This document shows, piece by piece, positions 44,909 through 53,652 of a stretch of DNA of 64,000 bases. The stretch spans positions 372,001 through 436,000 of the forward strand of contig NZ_JALIQS010000003.1 of NCBI RefSeq assembly GCF_024704725.1, in the 5' to 3' direction. Source of the stretch: Shinella sp. CPCC 101442. Lineage in GTDB: Bacteria; Pseudomonadota; Alphaproteobacteria; Rhizobiales; Rhizobiaceae. The notes beneath the pieces were generated by a model. The model did no database searches. It had not been told where the DNA came from and saw only the letters and a program-made list of their open reading frames with translations. The stretch's first letter is position 1. Every line of letters begins with the position of its first letter. The position numbers and the translations under genes were made by a program.

Positions 44909-46083
44909 CACGTGCCCTCCGCGATGGCAGGTTTTTCCTTGGTGCCGCGCTCGTCGGCAGTGCGCACCGCGCCGCCTTGGCGCAGCGTCTGCACACCCTC
45001 GACCACGACGGCGTCACCCTCGGCAAGCGCGGCCTTGACCAGAACCTTGTCCGGATTGCGCTGGACGATGTGAACGGGCACGCGCTCTACCTTGTCGCCG
45101 GACACACGCCAGATGTAGGAACCGTCGGCACTCCACTGGAGAGAGAGCGGATCGACGCTTGGATAGAGGTCGCCGGCAAAGCGCATGGTCACCTGGAAGG
45201 ACATGCCGGCGCGCAACACGTCGTCGGCATTGGCGATGCGGGCGCGGACGCGGAGCGTGCGGCTTTCCTGATCGATGCGGTTGTCGATGGCCTGCACCTT
45301 GCCGGTGAAGACCTCGCCCGGCCGTGCGACCGCTGTCGCGCTCACTTCGCCGCCAACCTTGACGCTCAAGGCAAAACGCTCCGGCACCCAGTAATCGACG
45401 AGGATCTCCGACCGGTCGTCGATACGGGCAATCGCCGTCGACGTCGTGACATAGTCGCCCGGATTGACGGAGATGATGCCCACCACCCCGCCATAGGGCG
45501 CGGTGATGTCGCGGCGACGCAGTGTCAACTCGGCATTGCGCAACGCCAGTTCAGCGGCCTTCAGCGCCGTCTGGGCGTCTTGCAGGTCGGCCGTGCTGGT
45601 GGAGGAACGGAGGTTTTCCAGGCGCTTCAGCTTCTGCTGCGCGGCCTCGACGGTAACACGAGCCTGATCGGCGGCAATCTTCTGCTCGTCGCTGTCGAGC
45701 CGGGCGATCACCGCTCCCTGCTCCACCCGCGTGCCGGACTCGACGAGGACTTCCGTGAGGTTACCGGTCGCATACGGCGTGACCGTTACCGTGCGGATCG
45801 CCTCACCGTCGCCGATGGCGTTCAGGCGGTCGTTGACGGTGGCCATGGCGACCGGCTTGGTGGCGACCAGCGTCGGTCCACCGCCGAAACCGCCACGACG
45901 CCCACCGCCTTCGTTCCCGCCCGCCGCCTTCTCCTCGGAGGCAGGCGCGATGGCCGCGACAAGCGGAGCCGGTAGGCCGGTGGCCGTCAGCATGCCGTTT
46001 GCGCCGGGCACGAAGCGACCCCAGAGCAGGACCCCGGCCGAAATCACGCCAAGGCTGATGAGGAGCTGTTTCCAAACTCGCAT
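44908..46083 (-). CDS. RND efflux periplasmic adaptor
   Basis: A 391-residue membrane fusion protein, the partner of the downstream pump. It starts at 46083 with a signal/anchor (MRVWKQLLISLGVISAGVLLWG), then a Gly/Arg-rich linker (GGNEGGGRRGGFGGGP). The lipoyl/beta-barrel halves are VTVTPYATGNLTEVLVESGTRVEQGAVIARLD and RRRDITAPYGGVVGIISVNPGDYV; the coiled-coil hairpin lies between (about residues 130-175, QARVTVEAAQQKLKRLENL). It links the pump to an outer-membrane channel. Two near-identical palindromes at 46184-46229 stand upstream. Confidence 0.94.
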   Translation of the reverse strand: MRVWKQLLISLGVISAGVLLWGRFVPGANGMLTATGLPAPLVAAIAPASEEKAAGGNEGGGRRGGFGGGPTLVATKPVAMATVNDRLNAIGDGEAIRTVTVTPYATGNLTEVLVESGTRVEQGAVIARLDSDEQKIAADQARVTVEAAQQKLKRLENLRSSTSTADLQDAQTALKAAELALRNAELTLRRRDITAPYGGVVGIISVNPGDYVTTSTAIARIDDRSEILVDYWVPERFALSVKVGGEVSATAVARPGEVFTGKVQAIDNRIDQESRTLRVRARIANADDVLRAGMSFQVTMRFAGDLYPSVDPLSLQWSADGSYIWRVSGDKVERVPVHIVQRNPDKVLVKAALAEGDAVVVEGVQTLRQGGAVRTADERGTKEKPAIAEGT

Positions 46084-46183
46084 GCACTCTCTCTCCGATG
46101 GAAGCGAACCGTCACGTGTTGCATTGCGACTTAGGGCAAGTATCCCGTTTTGGAAATGAACCGACAATGAAAGAATCGGATCA

Positions 46184-46229
46184 TTACGGATTTGTAAGAT
46201 TGGAGGCCCGACTGTTACCGAAATGTAAG
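46184..46229. promoter_or_regulatory. Two repeated TTAC-N6/7-GTAAG operator-like sites
   Basis: TTACGGATTTGTAAG (46184-46198) and TTACCGAAATGTAAG (46215-46229) match at 12 of 15 positions, are partly palindromic (TTAC/GTAA) and lie 31 bases apart, 100-146 bases upstream of the RND adaptor start. They suit a repressor dimer or an OmpR-type response regulator (GTTAC-N6-GTAAG half sites 11 bases apart). The regulator is not in this window. Confidence 0.6.
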
Positions 46230-46377
46230 AAACTGTGGAGAAATCTTCCCGCGCCGCCGCCTCTCGGAGCATGGGGATGACTGGACGTCCCCTTCGCTTG
46301 TGATAGCGTTTCTGTCGGCCGCGAGGCCGTATTATATCAGAAATTCTTCATAAACATATTGATCGAGAGGGAAATCC

Positions 46378-47199
46378 ATGTGCGACGCCTGCGTTATTGA
46401 AACCGTGAAATCCCGCATGCTTTCGAGACGAAGCTTCTTCCGTGCCGCCGCCGCGGGCGGGGCCGCCGTTGCCGCCGCCAGTACCGGCGCGCTGAGCCCG
46501 GCGCTCGCCCAGGCGCCGTCGAAGGTAACGGACCTCACGCATGAACTGTATGAGGAGTTTCCGACCTTTTTTGGCCAGCAGCAGTTCTGGCGCGAGCAGA
46601 AGTTCAATTACAAGGAACACAAGTTCAATCTCTTCGAGCTGCGCGTCAACGAGCACACCGGCACCCATCTCGACGCACCGCTGCATTTTTCCGAGGATGG
46701 CAAGTCGGTCGCGGAAATCCCGGTTTCCGACCTCGTCGTGCCGCTCGCTGTCATCGACATCCGCGCGAAGGCCGATGCCAATCCGGATGCGCAGCTGACG
46801 CCGGATGACATCAAGGCATGGATTTCCGCCAATGGCGATTTGCCGGAGAAGGCCTGCGTGGCGCTCAATTCCGGCTGGGGCAAACATCTCGGCACGGACA
46901 AGTTCCGCAATGCCGATGCCGAGGGCAAGATGCACTTTCCCGGCTTCCATGTCGAAGCGGTGCAGTATCTGGCGGAAAGCTCCAGCGCCGTCGGCATCGC
47001 CGTCGATACGCTGTCGCTCGACTACGGCATCTCGCCGGACTTCGCCACGCACTATGCCTGGCTCGCCTCCGGCCACTGGGGGCTTGAAGGTGCGGCCAAT
47101 CTGGACCAGCTTCCGGCCAAGGGCGCCACGATCATCGTCGGTGCGCCGAAAGTGCGCGGCGGTACGGGCGGCCCGTCACGCGTTCTCGCACTGGTCTAA
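46378..47199 (+). CDS. Tat-exported cyclase family (kynurenine formamidase-like) hydrolase
   Basis: A 273-residue protein. Residues 16-45 carry a twin-arginine signal (SRRSFF, then a long Ala-rich stretch ending ALAQA), so the folded enzyme is sent to the periplasm. The metal site of the cyclase family is intact: HTGTHLDAP (residues 93-101) and the following LHF. GVAVDTLSLDYG and HYAWLASGHWGLEG are the other family blocks. Relatives hydrolyse N-formylkynurenine or amide/lactam rings with zinc or manganese. GAGAGGGA precedes the ATG. The AhpD-like gene follows after 48 bases, probably the same operon. Substrate unknown. Confidence 0.9.
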   Translation: MCDACVIETVKSRMLSRRSFFRAAAAGGAAVAAASTGALSPALAQAPSKVTDLTHELYEEFPTFFGQQQFWREQKFNYKEHKFNLFELRVNEHTGTHLDAPLHFSEDGKSVAEIPVSDLVVPLAVIDIRAKADANPDAQLTPDDIKAWISANGDLPEKACVALNSGWGKHLGTDKFRNADAEGKMHFPGFHVEAVQYLAESSSAVGIAVDTLSLDYGISPDFATHYAWLASGHWGLEGAANLDQLPAKGATIIVGAPKVRGGTGGPSRVLALV

Positions 47200-47247
47200 G
47201 TCTATCGGCCGGCGGTCCACCGCCGGCCCATCCCGCAGGAGAACACG

Positions 47248-47661
47248 ATGAGCACCGTCAAACCAGCCGAAGACCTCGAAGCGAACCCGCGCGTCAAGGC
47301 GGTGTTCGACGACATCCGCGCGACCCGCAAATCGGATTTCGTCAACAATATGTGGCGCTACCTCGCCTTCGATCCAGCCTTGCTGGAACGCACCTGGGCG
47401 GAGGTGAAGGCCGTCATGGCAACGCCCTCGACGCTCGATCCGCTGGTCAAGGAAATGCTCTACATCGCCGTATCCGTCACGAATGGCTGCAGCTACTGCG
47501 TCCATTCCCACACCGCCGCCGCCAAGGCCAGGGGCATGACGGATGCGCAATATGGCGAACTGCTCGCCATCGTCTCGCTCGCCGGCAAGACCAACCAGCT
47601 TGCGACGGCGCTGCAATTGCCCGTGGACGGCGTTTTCGACGCGGATCGCGCAAAGCCCTGA
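47248..47661 (+). CDS. AhpD-like carboxymuconolactone decarboxylase-family protein
   Basis: A 137-residue alpha-helical protein. The redox motif C81-x-x-C84-x-x-x-H88 (CSYCVHSH) is that of alkylhydroperoxidase AhpD-type members, so it is more likely a peroxidase or redox protein than a decarboxylase. EMLYIAVSVTNG is the usual helix before it. AGGAG lies just upstream of the ATG. It follows the Tat cyclase gene by 48 bases and is probably co-transcribed; unlike its neighbour it has no export signal. Confidence 0.9.
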   Translation: MSTVKPAEDLEANPRVKAVFDDIRATRKSDFVNNMWRYLAFDPALLERTWAEVKAVMATPSTLDPLVKEMLYIAVSVTNGCSYCVHSHTAAAKARGMTDAQYGELLAIVSLAGKTNQLATALQLPVDGVFDADRAKP

Positions 47662-47764
47662 GCGGGCAGCGCTTTCCACAATCCTCCGACCAATCTTTTC
47701 CCCCGCGGAATAAAAGCAGAACGGAAAACTGGTCTTTCGGACCCGAATCACTACATTGAACCGC

Positions 47765-50239
47765 ATGATCAGCGGTTACGACGACATTCCCTTCTTCGAT
47801 GAAGACCCGCAGCTCGGCGCCAGGCCCGCCGCGCCGGCCAAACCGGCCGCCGGTGGCCAGAGCATCGGCATTGCCGCACGCGCCATGGCGGCCCGCGATG
47901 CCAACCGTGCGCCGGACTATCTCACCGGCCTCAACCCCGAACAGCGCGAGGCGGTCGAGACCGTCGACGGCCCCGTGCTCGTGCTTGCCGGCGCCGGCAC
48001 GGGCAAGACGCGCGTGCTCACCACCCGCATCGCCCATATCCTGGCGACCGGCCGCGCCTTCCCGAGCCAGCTTCTGGCGGTGACCTTCACCAACAAGGCC
48101 GCGCGCGAGATGAAGGAGCGTATCGGCCTGCTCGTCGGCGGCGCCGTCGAGGGCATGCCCTGGCTCGGCACCTTCCACTCGATCGGCGTGAAACTTCTGC
48201 GCCGCCATGCAGAATTGGTCGGCCTGCGCTCGGATTTCTCGATCCTCGACACCGACGATGTCGTGCGCCTGATCAAGCAGATCCTGCAGGCCGAGAGCAT
48301 CGACGACAAACGCTGGCCGGCCAAGCAGTTCGCCGGCATGATCGACGGCTGGAAGAACAAGGGGCTCGATCCGGCGCAGATCCCCGAGGGCGACGCCCGC
48401 GCCTTCGCCAACGGCAAGGGCCGCGAACTCTACGTCGCCTACCAGAACCGCCTGAAGACGCTGAACGCCTGCGACTTCGGCGATCTGCTGCTGCATCCGA
48501 TCCGCATGTTCCGCGCCAATCCGGATGTGCTGGCCGAGTATCACCAGAAATTCCGCTACATCCTCGTCGACGAGTACCAGGACACCAACACCGCGCAATA
48601 TATGTGGCTACGCCTGCTCGCGCAGCGCCCCAAGGGCACGCCGCAGAACGTCTGCTGCGTGGGCGACGACGACCAGTCGATCTATGGCTGGCGCGGCGCG
48701 GAGGTGGATAACATCCTGCGCTTCGAGAAGGACTTTCCGGGCGCCAAGGTCGTCAAGCTGGAGCGCAATTACCGCTCGACCGCCCACATTCTCGGAGCTG
48801 CCGGCCACCTGATCGCCCACAACGAGGACCGCCTCGGCAAAACGCTCTTCACCGACCGGCACGATCCCGACGATGACAAGGTCGTCGTGCATGCCGCCTG
48901 GGATTCGGAAGAAGAAGCCCGCGCCGTCGGCGAGGAGATCGAGCAGCTCCAGCGCAAGGATCACAAGCTCAACGACATGGCGATCCTCGTGCGCGCCTCC
49001 TTCCAGATGCGCGAATTCGAAGACCGCTTCGTCACGCTCGGCCTCAACTACCGCGTCATCGGCGGCCCGCGTTTCTATGAGCGGCTCGAAATCCGCGATG
49101 CGATGGCCTATTTCCGCCTTGTCAGCCAGCCATCGGACGATCTCGCCTTCGAGCGCATCGTCAACACGCCCAAACGCGGCCTTGGCGATACGACGATCCG
49201 CAACCTGCACGACTATGCCCGCGCCCGCGATATCCCGATGCTCGCCGCCGCCGCCGATATCATCGAGACGGACGAGCTGAAACCGAAGGCCCGCAAGGCG
49301 CTGTTCGATGTCGTGACGGATTTCCGTCGCTGGCAATCCTTGCTGGAAAACACACCGCACACGGATCTTGCCGAGCAGATCCTCGACGAGAGCGGCTATA
49401 CCGCCATGTGGCAGGCCGACAAATCGGCCGAAGCACCGGGGCGCCTCGACAACCTCAAGGAGCTGATCCGCTCGATGGAGGCCTTCGAATCGATGCGCGG
49501 CTTCCTGGACCACGTTTCGCTGGTCATGGATACCGAGCAGAACGCGGAGCTCGACGCGGTCTCGATCATGACGCTGCACTCGGCCAAGGGCCTCGAATTC
49601 GAGACCGTCTTCCTGCCGGGCTGGGAAGAAGGCCTTTTCCCGCACCAGCGCGCGCTGGATGAGGGCGGCCGCTCCGGCCTCGAAGAAGAACGCCGCCTTG
49701 CCTATGTCGGCATCACGCGCGCAAAACGACGCTGCCACATCTGGTTCGTCTCCAACCGCCGCATCCACGGCCTCTGGCAATCGACGCTGCCCTCACGCTT
49801 CCTCGACGAGCTGCCGGAAAGCCATGTCGAGGTTGCCGAGGTCGAACAATCCTATGGCGGTTACGGCCGTGGGGGCGGATATGGCCAGTCGCGTTTCGAC
49901 AAGCAGGAACCGTTCCAGAACGCCTATTCGACACCCGGCTGGCGCCGCGCGCAGGCCAACCGCACCGATGCGACGCGCGACAACTGGGGCTCGCGCTCCG
50001 GCCATGCCGTCGAGCGCATCGGCTATGGCGAGAGCGGACCACGGGCGAAAACGATCGACGGGGAACTGGTGGCGAAATCCACCATGAGCGAACCGTCGAA
50101 ATTCACCGTCGGCGACCGTGTCTTCCACATCAAGTTCGGCAACGGCAATGTCGCGGCGATAGAAGGCAACAAGCTGACGATCGACTTCGACCGCGCCGGC
50201 CAGAAACGCGTGCTCGACGGGTTCGTCGAGCGGGTGTGA
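47765..50239 (+). CDS. uvrD: ATP-dependent DNA helicase UvrD/PcrA
   Basis: An 824-residue superfamily 1A helicase for nucleotide-excision and mismatch repair and for removing proteins from DNA. The ATG at 47765 (MISGYDDIPFF) is preferred over an upstream TTG. Helicase motifs in order: LNPEQREAVE (Q motif), GAGTGKT (Walker A, about residues 75-82), VTFTNKAAREM (Ia), LVDEYQDTN (II), VGDDDQSIYGWRGA (III), ERNYRST (IV), TLHSAKGLEFETVF (V) and YVGITRAKRR (VI). The C-terminus has a Gly/Tyr-rich linker (YGGYGRGGGYG) and a Tudor-like end (GDRVFHIKFGNGNVAAIEG) that contacts RNA polymerase in homologues. Single gene, convergent with the chemoreceptor. Confidence 0.97.
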   Translation: MISGYDDIPFFDEDPQLGARPAAPAKPAAGGQSIGIAARAMAARDANRAPDYLTGLNPEQREAVETVDGPVLVLAGAGTGKTRVLTTRIAHILATGRAFPSQLLAVTFTNKAAREMKERIGLLVGGAVEGMPWLGTFHSIGVKLLRRHAELVGLRSDFSILDTDDVVRLIKQILQAESIDDKRWPAKQFAGMIDGWKNKGLDPAQIPEGDARAFANGKGRELYVAYQNRLKTLNACDFGDLLLHPIRMFRANPDVLAEYHQKFRYILVDEYQDTNTAQYMWLRLLAQRPKGTPQNVCCVGDDDQSIYGWRGAEVDNILRFEKDFPGAKVVKLERNYRSTAHILGAAGHLIAHNEDRLGKTLFTDRHDPDDDKVVVHAAWDSEEEARAVGEEIEQLQRKDHKLNDMAILVRASFQMREFEDRFVTLGLNYRVIGGPRFYERLEIRDAMAYFRLVSQPSDDLAFERIVNTPKRGLGDTTIRNLHDYARARDIPMLAAAADIIETDELKPKARKALFDVVTDFRRWQSLLENTPHTDLAEQILDESGYTAMWQADKSAEAPGRLDNLKELIRSMEAFESMRGFLDHVSLVMDTEQNAELDAVSIMTLHSAKGLEFETVFLPGWEEGLFPHQRALDEGGRSGLEEERRLAYVGITRAKRRCHIWFVSNRRIHGLWQSTLPSRFLDELPESHVEVAEVEQSYGGYGRGGGYGQSRFDKQEPFQNAYSTPGWRRAQANRTDATRDNWGSRSGHAVERIGYGESGPRAKTIDGELVAKSTMSEPSKFTVGDRVFHIKFGNGNVAAIEGNKLTIDFDRAGQKRVLDGFVERV

Positions 50240-50272
50240 CGAGGCCGCCCTGCGGCCCCGTCCGTGCTGATT

Positions 50273-51997
50273 TCAGGATGCCTTGCGCATCATGCCCAGC
50301 CGCGCGGCGCGCTCTTCCGACGTCCAGATCTCGCTGCCGTCGCGACGCAGGGTGCGACGGTTGAGCTGGAAGCGGTTCACCAGTTCGCTGAGCGTGATCG
50401 CGCCTTCGGCAAGGATTTGGCTGGTCGATGTCGTATGCTCGACCATGGCAGCGTTTTCCTGCGTGATGCGGTCGACGTCGCTCACGGCCGCGCTGATCTC
50501 CTCCAGGCCGCTGGCCTGTTCGCTGGCGGAGGTGGCGATCGCATCGACATTGTGATCGATCTCTTCGACGAAGTTCTCGATCTCCCGCAACGCCCGACCG
50601 GTCTCGCCGACAAGACGCACGCCTTCCTGCACCTCTGCGCTGGAATTGGTGATCAGCGTCTTGATCTCGCGCGCCGCCTTGGCGGAGCGCTGGGCAAGCT
50701 CGCGTACCTCCTGCGCCACGACGGCAAAGCCTCTGCCCGCTTCACCGGCACGTGCCGCCTCCACGCCGGCATTGAGCGCCAGAAGATTGGTCTGGAAAGC
50801 GATCTCGTCGATGACGCCGATGATCTGGCCGATCTCGCTCGATGCGGCCTCGATCCGCTGCATCGCGCTCACCGTATCGTTCACAACGCCGGCGGACGTA
50901 TTGGCCGAAACGCGGGCATCCTGCACGAGCTTGCGTGTCTCGCGGGTGCGCTCCGTCGCGGAACGAACGGCAACCGTCGCCTGCGTCAGTGCGGCAGCGG
51001 TCTCTTCCAGAGCAACGGCCTGCTGGCGCGTGCGCTCGGAAAGCTCCTCGGCTGCCTTGCGCATGTCCTGTCCGCTGCGGTTCTGCGTATAGGTCTGGTC
51101 CAGCACCTCCGACAACGTTTTCTGGAAGGCACCGATCGAATTGTTGAAGTCGCGCCGCAGCGGCTCGAATTCCGGAATGAAGTCATTGTCGATCGTCATG
51201 CGGATATTGCACTCGGCAAGACGGCCGAGACCCGCGCCGATCTCCTCGATCGCCCGCACGCGCTCGGTCACGTCGGTCGCGAACTTCACAACCTTGAACA
51301 CCCGGCCATCGGCATCGAGAATCGGGTTGTAAGAGGCCTGGATGTGGACCTTGCTGCCGCCCTTGGTGATGCGCGTGAACTGGTCGGACACGAAATGCCC
51401 GTCGGCAAGCCGCTTCCAGAAGTCCCTATAGGCCGCACTTGCCACATGTTCCGGCTCACAGAACATGGAATGGTGCCGGCCGACGATATCCGACAGCTGA
51501 TAACCGAGTGCCGCGAGAAAGTTGGCGTTGGCGGTCAGGATCTTGCCGTCAGGGGTGAATTCGATGACCGCCTGGGCACGGCCGAGTGCCGTCAGCTTGC
51601 CGTCGTCCTCCATCGCCTTGCGTTTGGCGGCGGTGATGTCGGTGGCGAATTTCACCACCTTGTACGGTTTGCTGCCGCGAAAAACCGGGTTGTAGGACGC
51701 CTCGATCCAGATTTCACGGCCGCCCTTGGCCACGCGCTTGTACTGGCTCTGGTCGAAACGACCTTCGGCAAGCCGCGTCCAGAAGGTCGCATATTCGGCC
51801 GAGCGCGCCTCTTCCGGCTCGACGAAGAGACGGTGGTGCTTGCCGACGATTTCCGAAAGCTCGTAGCCGACAGCATCAAGGAAATTCTTGTTGGCATGCA
51901 GGATCTTGCCCGTCAGATCGAATTCGATGATCGCCTGCGACTTGTTCATCGCAGCAAGCACGGCGCGGGCATTCATTCCAAAATCAAAAGCAGTCAC
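50273..51997 (-). CDS. Soluble methyl-accepting chemoreceptor with two PAS domains
   Basis: A 574-residue receptor starting at GTG 51997, 5 bases after GGGGAGCG. It has no membrane span. Two similar PAS domains lie at about residues 15-125 and 135-247 (each with [26 protein letters not shown] and PVFRG/PILDA blocks followed by [10 protein letters not shown]), then the signalling domain with the hairpin tip [35 protein letters not shown]. The PAS domains may hold heme or flavin and sense oxygen or redox state. No CheA, CheW or CheR gene is nearby, so it feeds a pathway encoded elsewhere. Confidence 0.94.
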   Translation of the reverse strand: MTAFDFGMNARAVLAAMNKSQAIIEFDLTGKILHANKNFLDAVGYELSEIVGKHHRLFVEPEEARSAEYATFWTRLAEGRFDQSQYKRVAKGGREIWIEASYNPVFRGSKPYKVVKFATDITAAKRKAMEDDGKLTALGRAQAVIEFTPDGKILTANANFLAALGYQLSDIVGRHHSMFCEPEHVASAAYRDFWKRLADGHFVSDQFTRITKGGSKVHIQASYNPILDADGRVFKVVKFATDVTERVRAIEEIGAGLGRLAECNIRMTIDNDFIPEFEPLRRDFNNSIGAFQKTLSEVLDQTYTQNRSGQDMRKAAEELSERTRQQAVALEETAAALTQATVAVRSATERTRETRKLVQDARVSANTSAGVVNDTVSAMQRIEAASSEIGQIIGVIDEIAFQTNLLALNAGVEAARAGEAGRGFAVVAQEVRELAQRSAKAAREIKTLITNSSAEVQEGVRLVGETGRALREIENFVEEIDHNVDAIATSASEQASGLEEISAAVSDVDRITQENAAMVEHTTSTSQILAEGAITLSELVNRFQLNRRTLRRDGSEIWTSEERAARLGMMRKAS

Positions 51998-52147
51998 GTT
52001 CGCTCCCCAACCACGATGCGACCCCGCTTCCCCGGGATCGGCACTAGACGTTTGCTAGATTTGACCGAAAACCGTTAGCTTTTGCTAAACCAAACTGCTG
52101 TCGACCATAACAATCGAACAAAGCGCGCAAAAAAATAATACTAAAAC

Positions 52148-52178
52148 GAAAACCGGCGCCGCAAGGGCGCCGGTTTTC
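52148..52178 (-). terminator. Rho-independent terminator of the DUF2778 gene
   Basis: GAAAACCGGCGCC and GGCGCCGGTTTTC form a 13-bp stem with a 5-base loop. On the minus strand it is followed by a T-rich stretch (GTTTTAG, then TTATTTTTT). It is 20 bases past the stop codon of the gene at 52198-53400. Confidence 0.85.
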
Positions 52179-52197
52179 AAGGAACATCCGGTTTGGA

Positions 52198-53400
52198 TCA
52201 GGCGCCGGCCTTGCGGTAGAGCGCGGCAAGCTGGGTGCGGGACGACGGGATTTCCGGCACGACGACCATCATGGTGATATGGCCGCGCTTGAAGGCTTTG
52301 AGGAACGGCTCGTAGTTCTGGAAGGCGACACAGCCATGCGAGCCCTTCTGGCCACGCAGAAGGTTGGTGTGCGTCAGAAGACCCGTGCGGTTCTTCGGAT
52401 CGCGTCCATCGACGGAGAGCATGCGGATGGCTTCGACGCCGTGGAAACGCTGTTCGCGCATCCGGAGGCGATAGATACCGGCCGGGGTCGGGCCGTTCAT
52501 CTTGACATGTTCGTAGCGCGGGTTGTCGCGCATCTTGCCGATGCCGGAATGCGCGCGCAGCTTCGTGCCGTCGGGCATGTACACGGTCGCGCTCGAGACG
52601 TCGTAGATCGCAACCTTCGTGCCGCGACCCGGCCAGCCCGTGCCTGAGCCCTTGCTTTTGAAGAGATCGCCGAACAGCGAGCGCTCCGGCTTCACGAGCG
52701 CGACGTCCTCATCCTTGTCCTTGGCTTTCGCGTCGTCGCGCTTGTCGGTGCGCGCAACGGGCTTTTCCTCGACGACAGGCTTTTCGATGGTGACGGTTTC
52801 GAGTGCCGGGCGGGTTTCCGGCAGCGGTATTTCGCTCAGAAGATTTTCTTCCTCGACGTCCGGCTTCTTCATGACGAGGCCGAAGGGCTGGATGTCCTTG
52901 CGGGCAGACTGATCCTCGATGAGCGCGGTGACGAGCACCGGCTGGCCGGTTATGGCCTTTTCCTGTTCAACGCTGCGCTCGGCGCGGGCGACGGCCGCAT
53001 CGATCATCGCGGCTTTCGCCTTCTCGCGCTTCACGACGGCCGCAAGCTGGATGGAAATCTTGCGCTGGTGCGCGATCTGGATCGCTTGTGCCGTCAGCTG
53101 CTTCTGGCGGACGTCGCTTTCCGAAGGCTTGGAAAGACGCGCGAATTTCTGGATCCTGATCGTGCGTTCGCTCGCGCCTTTGTTGGTGGCGAGCGAGGCG
53201 ACGTGAAGGGGAGCAGACAGGCTCTTCTTGCCTTCCGAAAGCGAGGAGGCCGCATGCTGCATCGCGCCCAGCGTCGAAACGACGGCCCAGGCGGACCCGG
53301 CGATGACGCCGCAGGCAAGCAATGCGCTGACAAGGATGCCGCCGGAACGAACCCGACGGGATTTCGACGCGGAACGCGCGGAACTGTACACAGACGCCAT
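52198..53400 (-). CDS. DUF2778 (Tlde1-like) L,D-transpeptidase-type cell-wall protein
   Basis: A 400-residue envelope protein. The start at 53400 (MASVYSSARSASKSRR) gives a basic N-terminus and one membrane span (about residues 23-42), then a long periplasmic linker rich in Lys, Glu and Pro (ETVTIEKPVVEEKPVARTDKR). The C-terminal DUF2778 domain begins at VAIYDVSSATVYMPDGTKLRAHSG and holds the catalytic-type motif THTN...GSHGCVAF (His and Cys, Cys near residue 354). Relatives cut or exchange peptidoglycan cross-links, some as secreted toxins; the membrane anchor here favours a housekeeping envelope role. No immunity gene is adjacent. Short direct repeats precede it. Confidence 0.85.
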   Translation of the reverse strand: MASVYSSARSASKSRRVRSGGILVSALLACGVIAGSAWAVVSTLGAMQHAASSLSEGKKSLSAPLHVASLATNKGASERTIRIQKFARLSKPSESDVRQKQLTAQAIQIAHQRKISIQLAAVVKREKAKAAMIDAAVARAERSVEQEKAITGQPVLVTALIEDQSARKDIQPFGLVMKKPDVEEENLLSEIPLPETRPALETVTIEKPVVEEKPVARTDKRDDAKAKDKDEDVALVKPERSLFGDLFKSKGSGTGWPGRGTKVAIYDVSSATVYMPDGTKLRAHSGIGKMRDNPRYEHVKMNGPTPAGIYRLRMREQRFHGVEAIRMLSVDGRDPKNRTGLLTHTNLLRGQKGSHGCVAFQNYEPFLKAFKRGHITMMVVVPEIPSSRTQLAALYRKAGA

Positions 53401-53403
53401 GAT

Positions 53404-53426
53404 ACTCGTTACCCGAAACTCGTTAC
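53404..53426. repeat. Two direct repeats before the DUF2778 gene
   Basis: ACTCGTTAC occurs twice, 14 bases apart, immediately upstream of the start codon. It could be half sites of a regulator or a duplicated ribosome-binding region; no function is shown. Confidence 0.4.
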
Positions 53427-53652
53427 TCGACGCGGCCGCGGAAACTACACTCCGAGAGCCGTTACGCTGGCGGCGGGGGGAGCCAGGGGCTCCGAACATC
53501 CGCCGAACGAGCAAAGAATGACGAAATATGGTAAGCAATTCCTAAACGGCGCCTCGTGTTTTTGAAGGTAACCGCCGGAAGGTCCTCAAGACCCGGCGAA
53601 ACTGCCCTCTCACGAGAATGCGGCGCTCGCGTGTCCGAGCGCGCCTGCCTCC

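Noticed and set aside
53404-53426. CRISPR or longer repeat array
   Set aside because: Only two copies of a 9-base repeat; no spacers and no Cas genes in the window.
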